A DNA stretch of 64,000 nucleotides from assembly GCA_905235445.1 (NCBI GenBank), contig CAJOLJ010000004.1:1-64000 (forward strand). The letters are read 5' to 3'. Positions 35,102 to 44,001 of the stretch are shown here, piece by piece. The DNA is from an uncultured Bacteroidales bacterium (GTDB taxonomy: Bacteria; Bacteroidota; Bacteroidia; Bacteroidales; UBA932). Position 1 is the stretch's first letter, and every line of letters begins with the position of its first letter. The position numbers and the translations under genes were made by a program. The notes under the pieces were generated by a model. The model was not told where the DNA came from. It was given only the letters and a program-made list of their open reading frames with translations, and searched no databases.

Positions 35102-35109
35102 CAAAGGTA
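35102..35109 (-). promoter_or_regulatory. -7 box (TACCTTTG) abutting the HTCS start codon
   Basis: On the reverse strand TACCTTTG is followed by CC and then ATGATG, so only two bases separate the box from the first ATG. Transcription would start at about the second ATG (35096), implying a leaderless mRNA. Confidence 0.45.
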
Positions 35110-35236
35110 AGAAAAAAAGGCTCCTCGGGCACCCTCTGTGGCCGATTTACAAGTTTTGACAAACATTTGCGAATACAGACAAGTCCCTTGACAACCCGAA
35201 AACAAACAGACGCAAGCCCTTGGAGGAACGAACGGC

Positions 35237-35244
35237 TACTTTTG
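35237..35244 (+). promoter_or_regulatory. -7 box (TACTTTTG) for the esterase/SusCD locus
   Basis: An exact TAnnTTTG match 26 nt upstream of the ATG at 35271, in the 171-bp divergent region with the HTCS gene. No TTTG at -33 spacing, as expected for a promoter that needs an activator. Confidence 0.6.
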
Positions 35245-35270
35245 CACCACTAACACTAAAAACGTTTAAC

Positions 35271-36707
35271 ATGCACAACAAATTCCTTTTCCTGACCGCC
35301 CTCCTTCTCCTTGGGTCATGGTCAGCATTTGCCGTGGTGTCGAATCCCCTAAAGGGAGTGACTGCCATCACGGAAGTCTTCGGCGACGGCCAGCAGGTCA
35401 CCGCTGTGGCTTTGCATTATAACCGGGTTATGGACGGAAACAAGCTGAAACCCTCAGCCTTCTCCGTCCGGGAGGTAGTCCCTCCCGAAATGCGTCAGCA
35501 CGGGCGCGAAGCCTTGACCGAACCCGTTTATGAGGACCGGCAGATAGCGCGCGTGTATACTAATACTGAGGCAGCCCTCTCGCAAAGTGGCGTCAAAGGA
35601 GAGTATGTCATCATCGAGCTTGTTAAGACCTATCACTACCTGCCGACTTTCGGCGGTGGCCCAACAGGAGGACAGCGTCCCCAGCCTTCCGGAACTGACC
35701 GCGTGGGCAACATGCAGCGCGGGGAAAGGCCCCAGGGCGGCGTGTCCAAGACCATGCCCCAGCGCGATGAGATACTGGGTTCCTACAAGGGCATAACCCG
35801 GATCGATGATTTCAAGGCCGAAGTTACCCAGGTCTCCAAAATAAAGGATGCCGCAGGCAAGGCCATAGCCGCATTTTCTCCCGTCGTAAGCGACAAGACC
35901 GTCAATCTGATAGTCGATGATTTCGTCCAGCTCGAGTACAAGGATGAGGTGACAGGCATTCCCCTGGCCTATAATTTATTCATTCCCAAGAATTACGATC
36001 CTTCAATTAAGTATCCGCTCGTCCTCTTCATGCCGGACGCTACCGTGACCGGAAAGGAGACCACCCGCACCCTCACCCAGGGAATAGGCGCCACCATCTG
36101 GGCCTCCCCCGAGGAGCAGGCGAAGCATCCCTGCTTTGTGCTGGCCCCCGACTATACCCAGCAGATCATGAGCGACAACTGGGTCACGAATGACTACCTG
36201 GATGCAACGGTCGGGCTTGTCAACTACCTGGCCGGCAAATACTCCGTGGATACTGACCGTATGTACACGACCGGACAGTCCGGCGGCTGCATGCTCTCTT
36301 TCGCTATTGACAACAAATACCCTGAACTCTTCGCAGCCTCCCTTCTGATGGCAGGGAAGTGGGACAATTCCAGGGTGTCCCGTTTCGTCGGACAGAAGAT
36401 GTGGATGATGTGCGGTGAAGGCGACCTTGGTGCCCTTCCGAGCATGACGGGAATCGTCACGGAACTCAGGAAACTGGGTGTGAAGGTTAGCGAGGCAGTC
36501 TGGAACGGGCGCAGTACCCCACAGGAGTTCGATGCCCTGTGCCGCGCCATCGACGAGGAGGGAGCCGACATCCGCTTTGTCCATTTCCCCCAGTATACCG
36601 TTTTCCCCGATGACGACCATATCGACGGGATGGAACATCTCCAGACCTGGCGCTTGACCTATGCGATCGAAGGGGTACGCGACTGGCTTTTCAGGCAATC
36701 GAAGTAA
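35271..36707 (+). CDS. Secreted PHB-depolymerase/feruloyl-esterase-like alpha/beta hydrolase
   Basis: The 478-aa protein starts at 35271 with signal peptide MHNKFLFLTALLLLGSWSAFA; the ATG at 35220 would lie upstream of the -7 box. Residues 22-125 are an Ig-like domain (VTAVALHYNRVM, VYTNTEAALS). A Gly/Pro/Gln-rich linker follows (127-165), and a hydrolase domain covers about 220-478. The nucleophile is Ser337 in GQSGGC, within the esterase-PHB-depolymerase-like block IPLAYNLFIPKNYDPSIKYP. A late histidine in the DDDHIDGMEH segment is a candidate catalytic residue. It probably cleaves ester-linked substituents. It is the first gene of an operon and is paralogous to the N-terminal half of the next gene. 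Confidence 0.75.
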   Translation: MHNKFLFLTALLLLGSWSAFAVVSNPLKGVTAITEVFGDGQQVTAVALHYNRVMDGNKLKPSAFSVREVVPPEMRQHGREALTEPVYEDRQIARVYTNTEAALSQSGVKGEYVIIELVKTYHYLPTFGGGPTGGQRPQPSGTDRVGNMQRGERPQGGVSKTMPQRDEILGSYKGITRIDDFKAEVTQVSKIKDAAGKAIAAFSPVVSDKTVNLIVDDFVQLEYKDEVTGIPLAYNLFIPKNYDPSIKYPLVLFMPDATVTGKETTRTLTQGIGATIWASPEEQAKHPCFVLAPDYTQQIMSDNWVTNDYLDATVGLVNYLAGKYSVDTDRMYTTGQSGGCMLSFAIDNKYPELFAASLLMAGKWDNSRVSRFVGQKMWMMCGEGDLGALPSMTGIVTELRKLGVKVSEAVWNGRSTPQEFDALCRAIDEEGADIRFVHFPQYTVFPDDDHIDGMEHLQTWRLTYAIEGVRDWLFRQSK

Positions 36708-36719
36708 AAGCGTTACGCA

Positions 36720-39284
36720 ATGAGAAAGATATTCATTGATTTGTTGGTAATGATTTTGGTGTCTGCCCTGGCCCCTGCCTCCTTTGCGCAGGGGCCCCAA
36801 AGGCAGCAGCCCCAGGAAGCCGCCACTCCCGCCAACCCTCTTTCATCCAAGAACATCCGTAGCGTAACCGGAATCGGGAAAGTGTACGGTGACGGTATGA
36901 AACTGAAGGCCGCGGCCATTGAAATGACGGAACCTGTCGTAAGCCGGAAGCTGAAAGTCTCCGATTTCGACATCGACGTCAGCGGCAATACCCTTTATGC
37001 CTCCGGCAAGGTGACCCGCATTTATGCCAACACCGAGCCCTCCATCGCCGACGGTGGCAAGGACGGGAACTTCGTTATCGTGGAATTCGATACGGAAGAG
37101 TGGCTGCCGGTATCGGAACAGACCCCCGAGCGCAGGATGCTGGAAGCTAACAGGGCCGGAAGGCGCCCTCCCCAGCGCAAGCAGGAAGACACCCCCGCTG
37201 ATTTCAAGGCGGACGTCTCCTTCCGCGGAAATCCTCCAGCCCATCCCTCCATCATGCTCTCCAACCGCCACGGCGGCCAGGGCTATGCCCTCGCCGTGAG
37301 GCAGGCCTCTCCCGTCAAGGCAGTCTCCGGCAAGATGCTGGCTTCAGATAGCCAGTGGGTGGATAATGAGAAGAACATCACCCTTGTCATAGACGGATTC
37401 GCAAAGCCGGATTTCCATGACGACAAGAGCGGAAGCACAATGAAATTCGACCTCTTCGTCCCTTATGGCTACGACGAGGGCAAGGCTTATCCTTTGGTGG
37501 TTTACCTTCACGACGAATATGCCTGCTGGAACCGCCACGATGAGCCCCTGACAACGGGACTTGGGGCGGCCGTCTGGGCCTCTTCCGAGTGGCAGGCAGG
37601 GAATCCATGCTTCGTGCTCGTACCCATTTACCACAGGACATTCCTCACGACCAGTGACCTGCACGAGGCGAGCCTCGACGTGACCGTCAATCTGATAGAT
37701 AAGGTTTGTGCTGAGTTCAGTATCGACAGGGACCGCCTTTACCTGGTGGGACAGGGTGTCAGCGCCGGAGCTGCTATGGCTCTGGAGGAGCAGTATCCCT
37801 CCACTTTCGCCGGTGCGGTCTGCCTGTCCGGGGCCTGGAATGAGGCCAAATCCTATGAAACCCTCAAGGGGGAGAACCTTCTTTTCATAGCTACCGAAGG
37901 CGACGTGGACGGAGTATCGGCCATTGAAAGCTGCCTTGAGAAGCTGGGAGGAACCGGCGGGAATATCTCCTATTGGAAATCCAAGGCCAGTGACGTAGTC
38001 CCCGCCTCCGTCGAGCCCACCGCCCTCAACTGCCGGGCCTACACTTGGCGCAGGGCCTATGACAACGACGCCATCGGAAGGTGGCTGTTCGCTCAGCGCC
38101 GTCCTTCGCCTGCCGTCGTGCGCAGACGTGGGGCACAAGTGAAGCCCCTTACAATCAACGCAAACGGTACGGTTACCATCCGTTACCAGGCTCCCTCCTC
38201 AGTCAAGGAAGTCCTCCTTAGCGGGGATATGCTTCCCATGACGGTTTCCCACGACGAGCGTTGGGGAGATCACGAAGTCTTCGAACCGGTCAAAATGTCC
38301 AAGGCCATAGGCGGCTGGTGGGAGTATACTACGGGAAAACTTTCCCCGGACATGTATAAGTACTCCTTCATAGTGGACGGGGTGAAGACCGTCGACATGA
38401 ACAATCTGTACGTCATCAGGGGCAGCCGCTCTGACAACGCAAACTATTTCATCATCAACTCAGGCGAGAGCGCTGACTTCATTACGCAGGATGTAGCGCA
38501 CGGAAGCGTCACAGCGCGGTGGTATCATAGCGGGCATTTCGCCCAGGACCGCCGCATGCTGGTCTACACTCCCGCAGGGTACGAACACTCAGGCTCCGAC
38601 TACCCGGTCCTGTATCTGCTCCACGGCTCTTCCGAGGACGAGACCGCCTGGCTTACGCAGGGGCGTTTCGTGGAGATCATGGACAACCTCATTGCCCAGG
38701 GCCGGTGCAAACCGATGATAGTGGTCGCTCCGGATGGCGGCCTGGAGACCCAGGCTGGGTATTACGCCCTTAACTTCGACTCCTCCAACCAGCCCCACAT
38801 GGATGATGTCCAGGTCCGTTCCAGGGGGAAGAAGGATTTTGACTACTACGAATACGAAAGGACATTCCCCGAAATCATATCCTTCATTGACGGCGAGTAT
38901 CGTACGATTGCAGCCAAACAGGGGAGAGCCGTTTGCGGCGTTTCCATGGGTGGACGCAATTCCATGAATGTCTCCCGCATCAACCGCAACACATTCGACT
39001 ATGTCGGGCTATTCTCCCCGGCACTGGAACCGGAAAACCATTTCCCCCTGAAGAAATACGATGACGAGATCATCTCCAGCCTCCGCACCCAGGCCCAGGA
39101 CGGTGTCAGCCTCTACTGGATCGGTGTCGGAAACCATGACATCCAGTGGCAGAACAGTGTCCCTTTCAGGGCCATCCTGGATGAAGTGGGGATGAAATAT
39201 GTCTTCTATCCCACAGGTGGGGCCCACACGTACAATAACTGGAGACGCTACCTGATCCAATTCGCAACACAAATATTCCAATAA
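36720..39284 (+). CDS. Bifunctional esterase: PHB-depolymerase-like domain plus CBM48/CE1-type esterase
   Basis: The 854-aa secreted protein (signal [20 protein letters not shown]) has two hydrolase domains. The N-terminal part repeats the architecture of the preceding protein (Ig-like domain, linker, hydrolase) with nucleophile Ser348 in GQGVSAG. Residues about 480-585 form a CBM48-like beta-sandwich ([28 protein letters not shown]). Residues about 590-854 are a CE1/esterase-D-type domain with [14 protein letters not shown], nucleophile Ser742 in GVSMGG, and a C-terminal His in the [10 protein letters not shown] segment. The CBM48-CE1 pair is typical of feruloyl and acetyl-xylan esterases. 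It lies 12 bp after the previous gene. Two active sites in one chain suggest removal of two kinds of ester. Confidence 0.8.
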   Translation: MRKIFIDLLVMILVSALAPASFAQGPQRQQPQEAATPANPLSSKNIRSVTGIGKVYGDGMKLKAAAIEMTEPVVSRKLKVSDFDIDVSGNTLYASGKVTRIYANTEPSIADGGKDGNFVIVEFDTEEWLPVSEQTPERRMLEANRAGRRPPQRKQEDTPADFKADVSFRGNPPAHPSIMLSNRHGGQGYALAVRQASPVKAVSGKMLASDSQWVDNEKNITLVIDGFAKPDFHDDKSGSTMKFDLFVPYGYDEGKAYPLVVYLHDEYACWNRHDEPLTTGLGAAVWASSEWQAGNPCFVLVPIYHRTFLTTSDLHEASLDVTVNLIDKVCAEFSIDRDRLYLVGQGVSAGAAMALEEQYPSTFAGAVCLSGAWNEAKSYETLKGENLLFIATEGDVDGVSAIESCLEKLGGTGGNISYWKSKASDVVPASVEPTALNCRAYTWRRAYDNDAIGRWLFAQRRPSPAVVRRRGAQVKPLTINANGTVTIRYQAPSSVKEVLLSGDMLPMTVSHDERWGDHEVFEPVKMSKAIGGWWEYTTGKLSPDMYKYSFIVDGVKTVDMNNLYVIRGSRSDNANYFIINSGESADFITQDVAHGSVTARWYHSGHFAQDRRMLVYTPAGYEHSGSDYPVLYLLHGSSEDETAWLTQGRFVEIMDNLIAQGRCKPMIVVAPDGGLETQAGYYALNFDSSNQPHMDDVQVRSRGKKDFDYYEYERTFPEIISFIDGEYRTIAAKQGRAVCGVSMGGRNSMNVSRINRNTFDYVGLFSPALEPENHFPLKKYDDEIISSLRTQAQDGVSLYWIGVGNHDIQWQNSVPFRAILDEVGMKYVFYPTGGAHTYNNWRRYLIQFATQIFQ

Positions 39285-39291
39285 AACAGTA

Positions 39292-40890
39292 ATGAAAGCA
39301 ATCACGTTCTTTGCGATGATCCTGGCCCTTGCCACTTCCTCAGCGTGCAAGGCCCCCGCTCAGGCAGGGCTGGATTTCTCCCAGGCCACTTACAAGGATG
39401 TTACGCTCAATTATAACGGGACTCCAATGAGTTTCCGTTATTATCAGGACATCTATTATGTCGCCTCTCCCGTGGATTCGGTGTACCAGAAGATGAATCT
39501 GTACATTCCGGCCGAATACTTCAGTGGTGCTTCCCTCAATGGCTACACTGCCGACACAGCACCTATTTTCCTGTACCACAAGATTGCGGGATATACCCCT
39601 GCAAAAGCCTCCACTCTCGCCGAAGCCGTCCGCAAGAAGGGCCCTCGTCCCGGAGGAGGTCCTGGCGGCCCCGGCGGTCCTGGCGGTCCTGGTGGCAGGG
39701 CCCCGATGGGGGGTCCCGGAAATGCTGGCGGTCCCGGGAATGCTGGCGCTCCCTCCGGCCCGATGGGCGGTCCTGGCAGCGATTCCTCCGATGAATCCCT
39801 CATCCCTTCCGAAATCAATGACAATCCCGACCATCCGTTCATGCCCCTCGCGGCCATGCTCCGCGGTTACGTCGTAGCGGCTCCCGGAGCCAGGGGACGT
39901 CTCAATGACAATGGACGCGCCCCTGCAGCCCTCATCGACCTCAAAGCCGCAGTCCGTTACCTGAAGTTCAACGACAAGGCCATGCCCGGGGATGCCTCCA
40001 AGATAATCTCCGACGGCACCTCTGCCGGTGGCGCCCTTTCAGCTCTGCTTGGAGCGACAGGCAACCATCCCGACTACGCACCCTACCTCGAGGCCCTTGG
40101 CGCAGCTCCCTCCACGGACGACATCTTCGCGACCCAATCATACTGTCCCATTACCAATCTGGAACATGCGGATGCAGCCTATGAATGGACCTACGGGTCC
40201 CTGGCAAAATCCCAGCATGGGGAAATCACCCCGGAAATGAAACAGATATCGGATGAACTCAAAGCCCAGTTCGCCCCTTATGTCAACAGCCTCTCCTTCA
40301 AGAGCCTCCGTGATGAAAACCTTTATCTGGAAGCTGACGGTACAGGAAGTTTCCTGGGTTGGGTCTGCCATTTCCTCAGGGAGGCCGCACAGGAGCAGTT
40401 GGACAGGGGAGTTGACCTCTCTGCCTATGACTGGGTGGAGGTCAAGGACGGAAAAGCGGGCGAGATTTACTTTGACAAGTATGTGAACTTCGCCGGCCGC
40501 AAAAAGGTCCCCGTTGCCTTTGACGCACTGGACCTGTCCGCCGCAGAGAACAACGAGTTCGGTACTGAAAGCATAGAGAAACAGCATTTCACCGCATTCT
40601 CTTTCGAGCATTCCCAGGTGGAGGGCAGCACTCTTGCCGACCCGAAACTCGTCCACATGATGAACCCGATGAATTACATCCCTGACGATCGGGCCGTCAC
40701 TTCCCCCCATTGGCGCATCTGTCACGGGACAAAGGACAGCGACACCTCCCCGGCCATCCCTATCCTTCTTGGGACCTGTCTGCTGAACAATGGATTCGAT
40801 ACCATTATCCGTCTCACCTGGGATCAGCCCCATGGCGGAGACTATGATACGAACGAGCAGTTCGACTGGATCGACAGCATCTGCAAATGA
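39292..40890 (+). CDS. Tannase-like (subtype B) hydrolase with a collagen-like insert
   Basis: The 532-aa lipoprotein or secreted enzyme (Cys19 in SSAC) has the nucleophile motif GTSAGG (Ser244). It also has the pattern ALLGATGNHPDYAPYLEALG ... SYCPITNLEHADAAYEWTYG, characteristic of subtype B bacterial tannases, which cleave galloyl esters. Candidate catalytic late residues are Asp735-type positions in the ICHGTKDSDT block and His in QPHGGDYDT. Residues 117-163 are a low-complexity Gly-Pro insert (GGPGGPGGPGGPGG, then MGGPGNAGGPGNAG) just before the domain core. It is 7 bp after the double esterase gene and overlaps or abuts the SusC gene. A second tannase-like gene is at 47954. Confidence 0.75.
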   Translation: MKAITFFAMILALATSSACKAPAQAGLDFSQATYKDVTLNYNGTPMSFRYYQDIYYVASPVDSVYQKMNLYIPAEYFSGASLNGYTADTAPIFLYHKIAGYTPAKASTLAEAVRKKGPRPGGGPGGPGGPGGPGGRAPMGGPGNAGGPGNAGAPSGPMGGPGSDSSDESLIPSEINDNPDHPFMPLAAMLRGYVVAAPGARGRLNDNGRAPAALIDLKAAVRYLKFNDKAMPGDASKIISDGTSAGGALSALLGATGNHPDYAPYLEALGAAPSTDDIFATQSYCPITNLEHADAAYEWTYGSLAKSQHGEITPEMKQISDELKAQFAPYVNSLSFKSLRDENLYLEADGTGSFLGWVCHFLREAAQEQLDRGVDLSAYDWVEVKDGKAGEIYFDKYVNFAGRKKVPVAFDALDLSAAENNEFGTESIEKQHFTAFSFEHSQVEGSTLADPKLVHMMNPMNYIPDDRAVTSPHWRICHGTKDSDTSPAIPILLGTCLLNNGFDTIIRLTWDQPHGGDYDTNEQFDWIDSICK

Positions 40891-40913
40891 AACACTCAAC
40901 TCAATACCAAATT

Positions 40914-43900
40914 ATGTCACTAAACAAGTATGTCAGGTTGCTGCTTGCAACCATGCTCCTCCTGCTTCCTTTCGGTGCCCAGGCACAGAGAGGCGATCGC
41001 CATCCGGATGGAGTGAAAGTCAACGGTGTCGTCGTTGACGAATCCGGTATTCCAGTCATAGGTGCATCCGTCATCGAAGTCGGAACCACCAATGGCGTCA
41101 TTACAGATATGGACGGTAAATTCGAACTGCCCGTGAAACGGGGCGCCGTCCTGGAAATATCCTGCATCGGCTATGTCTCGGTCAAGGTCGCGGAAGCACC
41201 TGAACTGTCCATCGTCCTGACTGAAGACAGTGAGATGCTGGAGGAAACGGTGGTCGTCGGTTACGGAGTCCAGAAGAAAAGCTCCCTGACCGGAGCCATT
41301 TCCTCGGTGAAGTCCGAGGATATGGAACACAGGACCATCACCACCGCCCAGGAGGCCCTTGCCGGCAAGACCGCAGGCGTCCAGCTGGTCACGACTACCG
41401 CTGACCCCGGTTCCACCGGTAGCATCCGCATCCGCGGTATCTCCTCCAATGCTTCCACCGACCCCCTGTACGTCGTCGACGGAGTTCGCCTTAGCGATAT
41501 CTCCGGGATCGACCCCAACGACATCGAGTCCATGGAGGTCCTGAAGGATGCCGCATCGGCCGCCATCTACGGTGCCGAGGCAGGTAACGGAGTGGTGCTC
41601 ATCACCACCAAGAAAGGCTCCAAGGGTCAGGGCCATATCTCCTATGAGTTCCAGTACACCCTGCAGAGCCTCTCCCAGAAGCCCCAGCTGCTCAGTTCAG
41701 CTGAGTACATCGACTACATGACCACGGCAGGTTTCCTCTCCCAGGAAAAGATTGACTCCTACTGGGACGGCAAGACCTCGACCGACTGGGTCGGAGCCAT
41801 CTTCGAGAACAGCACCATGCAGAAGCACGCCCTCAATTTCAGGGGCGGCAACGATAACGGGAACTACTATCTCTCGCTGGGCTATCTTGACAACAACGGT
41901 ATCGTCGTGGGGAACAATGACACTTATTCCCGCCTGACCGCCACCATCAACGGTGAATACAAGATCACCTCCTGGCTCACCGTGGGTACGACCAACAATA
42001 TCTCCCGTACCCAGAGGAACAATGTCCAGACCAATCGCGGCGTCAGCAACCTGCTCATTTCGGCAATTGCCTACGACCCGCTGACTCCCATCTCCTATGC
42101 CCCTGGCCAGGTGACCCCTTACATGCAGGGCCTGCTCGATGCCGGGCGTGTGCTTCCCGAGGATGCCGAGGGCAACTACTACGGCATTTCCGAACTGGTG
42201 GGCAATGTGGCCAACCCCTTCGCGCTGATTGACGGTACGGAGCGTCGTGCCAACGGTTTCAATGTCAACGGAAGCATCTACGGCAACCTTACCCCCATCA
42301 AGGGACTCACCCTCACCAGCCGCTTCGGCTACAGGCTCTCGGCTTCCAATGACAGGACCATCGAGCTGCCTACCTTCAGCTATTCCACCTCCTATCGCGA
42401 CTTCCTCAACTACGAACAGAAGACCTCCACGTCCCTGTATTACCAGTGGGAGAACTTCGCGAATTACACTCACACCTGGAACCAGGCCCATACCCTGAAC
42501 GCCATGGCAGGTTTCTCCTTCCAGGAGTCCTTCACCGATTATTCCCTCGGAGGGCTGACAGCCGTGGGAGAAAATGCACTCATAGGCATGGGCGAACGCT
42601 TCTATCACCTTGATTACGCAACCGACTCTTCCTCCAAGAAAGTGGAGGGCGAGGCCGTAAGGACTGCGAAGATGAGCTGGTTCGGCCGTCTGGGATATGA
42701 ATACAGGAACAAGTACATGGTCCAGGCCACTCTCCGTGCCGATGCGGCCGATACGGCATACCTGCCCCTGGAGCACCGTTGGGGTTTCTTCCCTTCCGTC
42801 TCCGCAGGCTGGGTGATCAGCAACGAGGATTTCTTCGAGTCCCTCAGGCAAAACGTAAACCATCTGAAAGTCCGTGCGTCCTGGGGACAGAACGGTAGCC
42901 TTGCGTCCCTGGGCTCGTATAAATACGACGGCAGCATCGTCACAGGGGTCAGCTACCCCTTGCTGGGTGATTCCACCACCCTCGGCAAATACCCCAACGC
43001 ACTGGGCAACTACGGCCTGACGTGGGAGACTTCCGAGCAGGTTGACCTCGGTCTTGACGCCCGTATGCTCAACGACCGTCTCACCATCGGTATCGACTGG
43101 TTCAACAAGGTCACCAAGGACCTCCTGGTGGACGGTGCGGCTCCCTCCATTTCCATCGGCGGCTCGATGTCCCCTATCAATGGCGGCAACGTGCTCAACC
43201 GTGGCTGGGAATTCGAACTGGGCTGGAAGGATGTCATCGGAGACTTCCATTACAGCATAAACGGCAATCTTGCAACCCTGAAGAATGTGGTCACCTACGT
43301 TGACCCGTCCCTGGACTTCATCCCGGGTGCCACCAAGAATGATACCGCCCTCACCGCCCTGCAGGAAGGCTATCCCATCTACTATTTCCGCGGACATCAT
43401 TTCCTGGGAGTAGACCAGGAGAGCGGCGATCCCATCTTTGAGGATGTGAGCGGCAACGGCACCGTGGGAGACGAGGATGTCACCTGCATCGGCGATGCAA
43501 TTCCCGATTTCACCTACGGTATCACCCTGTCGGCCGACTACAAAGGCTTTGACGTGCGTATCTTCGGAACCGGCTCCCAGGGGAACGATATCTACTTCCT
43601 CATGGACGAGGCCAATACCAACAGCAACAAGGTGAAGAGCGTATTCTATGACGGAAGATGGACTCCCGGCAGTACGACTGCCACTCGTCCCCGTCCAAAC
43701 AACAGCACGCCTTCGTACTACAACCGCAGTTCCGCCATGGTCTTCGACGGAAGCTATTTCAAGATCAAGCAGATCCAGCTGGGTTATACCCTTCCCAAGA
43801 GCCTGCTCGGAAAGATATCCCTCTCCAAGGCCCGCATTTACGCTTCGCTGGATGACTTCTTCATCTTTACCAAGTATCCTGGATACAGCCCCGATGCAGC

Positions 43901-43988
43901 CTCCAGCGCTGTGGAAGGAGTGGGTATCGACCATGGTGCCTACCCTGCCTCCAAGAAGATTGTCTTCGGTGTGAACGTTGAATTTTAA
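40914..43988 (+). CDS. SusC-type TonB-dependent transporter of the esterase/phosphatase locus
   Basis: The product is 1024 aa from 40914, where the signal peptide MSLNKYVRLLLATMLLLLPF begins. An in-frame ATG at 40887 overlaps the tannase stop as ATGA and would add nine residues. The CarboxypepD_reg-like domain (VNGVVVDESGIPVIGASVIE), the plug with VVVGYGVQKKSSLTGAIS, LYVVDGV and IESMEVLKDAASAAIYG, and a C-terminal strand ending VNVEF are all typical. It imports the ligand released or bound at the surface together with SusD at 44002. The ligand is unknown; the surrounding esterases and phosphatase point to a phenolic or phosphate-bearing ester. Confidence 0.93.
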   Translation: MSLNKYVRLLLATMLLLLPFGAQAQRGDRHPDGVKVNGVVVDESGIPVIGASVIEVGTTNGVITDMDGKFELPVKRGAVLEISCIGYVSVKVAEAPELSIVLTEDSEMLEETVVVGYGVQKKSSLTGAISSVKSEDMEHRTITTAQEALAGKTAGVQLVTTTADPGSTGSIRIRGISSNASTDPLYVVDGVRLSDISGIDPNDIESMEVLKDAASAAIYGAEAGNGVVLITTKKGSKGQGHISYEFQYTLQSLSQKPQLLSSAEYIDYMTTAGFLSQEKIDSYWDGKTSTDWVGAIFENSTMQKHALNFRGGNDNGNYYLSLGYLDNNGIVVGNNDTYSRLTATINGEYKITSWLTVGTTNNISRTQRNNVQTNRGVSNLLISAIAYDPLTPISYAPGQVTPYMQGLLDAGRVLPEDAEGNYYGISELVGNVANPFALIDGTERRANGFNVNGSIYGNLTPIKGLTLTSRFGYRLSASNDRTIELPTFSYSTSYRDFLNYEQKTSTSLYYQWENFANYTHTWNQAHTLNAMAGFSFQESFTDYSLGGLTAVGENALIGMGERFYHLDYATDSSSKKVEGEAVRTAKMSWFGRLGYEYRNKYMVQATLRADAADTAYLPLEHRWGFFPSVSAGWVISNEDFFESLRQNVNHLKVRASWGQNGSLASLGSYKYDGSIVTGVSYPLLGDSTTLGKYPNALGNYGLTWETSEQVDLGLDARMLNDRLTIGIDWFNKVTKDLLVDGAAPSISIGGSMSPINGGNVLNRGWEFELGWKDVIGDFHYSINGNLATLKNVVTYVDPSLDFIPGATKNDTALTALQEGYPIYYFRGHHFLGVDQESGDPIFEDVSGNGTVGDEDVTCIGDAIPDFTYGITLSADYKGFDVRIFGTGSQGNDIYFLMDEANTNSNKVKSVFYDGRWTPGSTTATRPRPNNSTPSYYNRSSAMVFDGSYFKIKQIQLGYTLPKSLLGKISLSKARIYASLDDFFIFTKYPGYSPDAASSAVEGVGIDHGAYPASKKIVFGVNVEF

Positions 43989-44001
43989 TCCTTGAACTAT
44001 C

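Noticed and set aside
39640..39777. Short repeated GC-rich units that might suggest a CRISPR-like or tandem-repeat locus
   Set aside because: They are in frame and encode the Gly-Pro insert of the tannase-like protein; no spacer structure and no cas genes.
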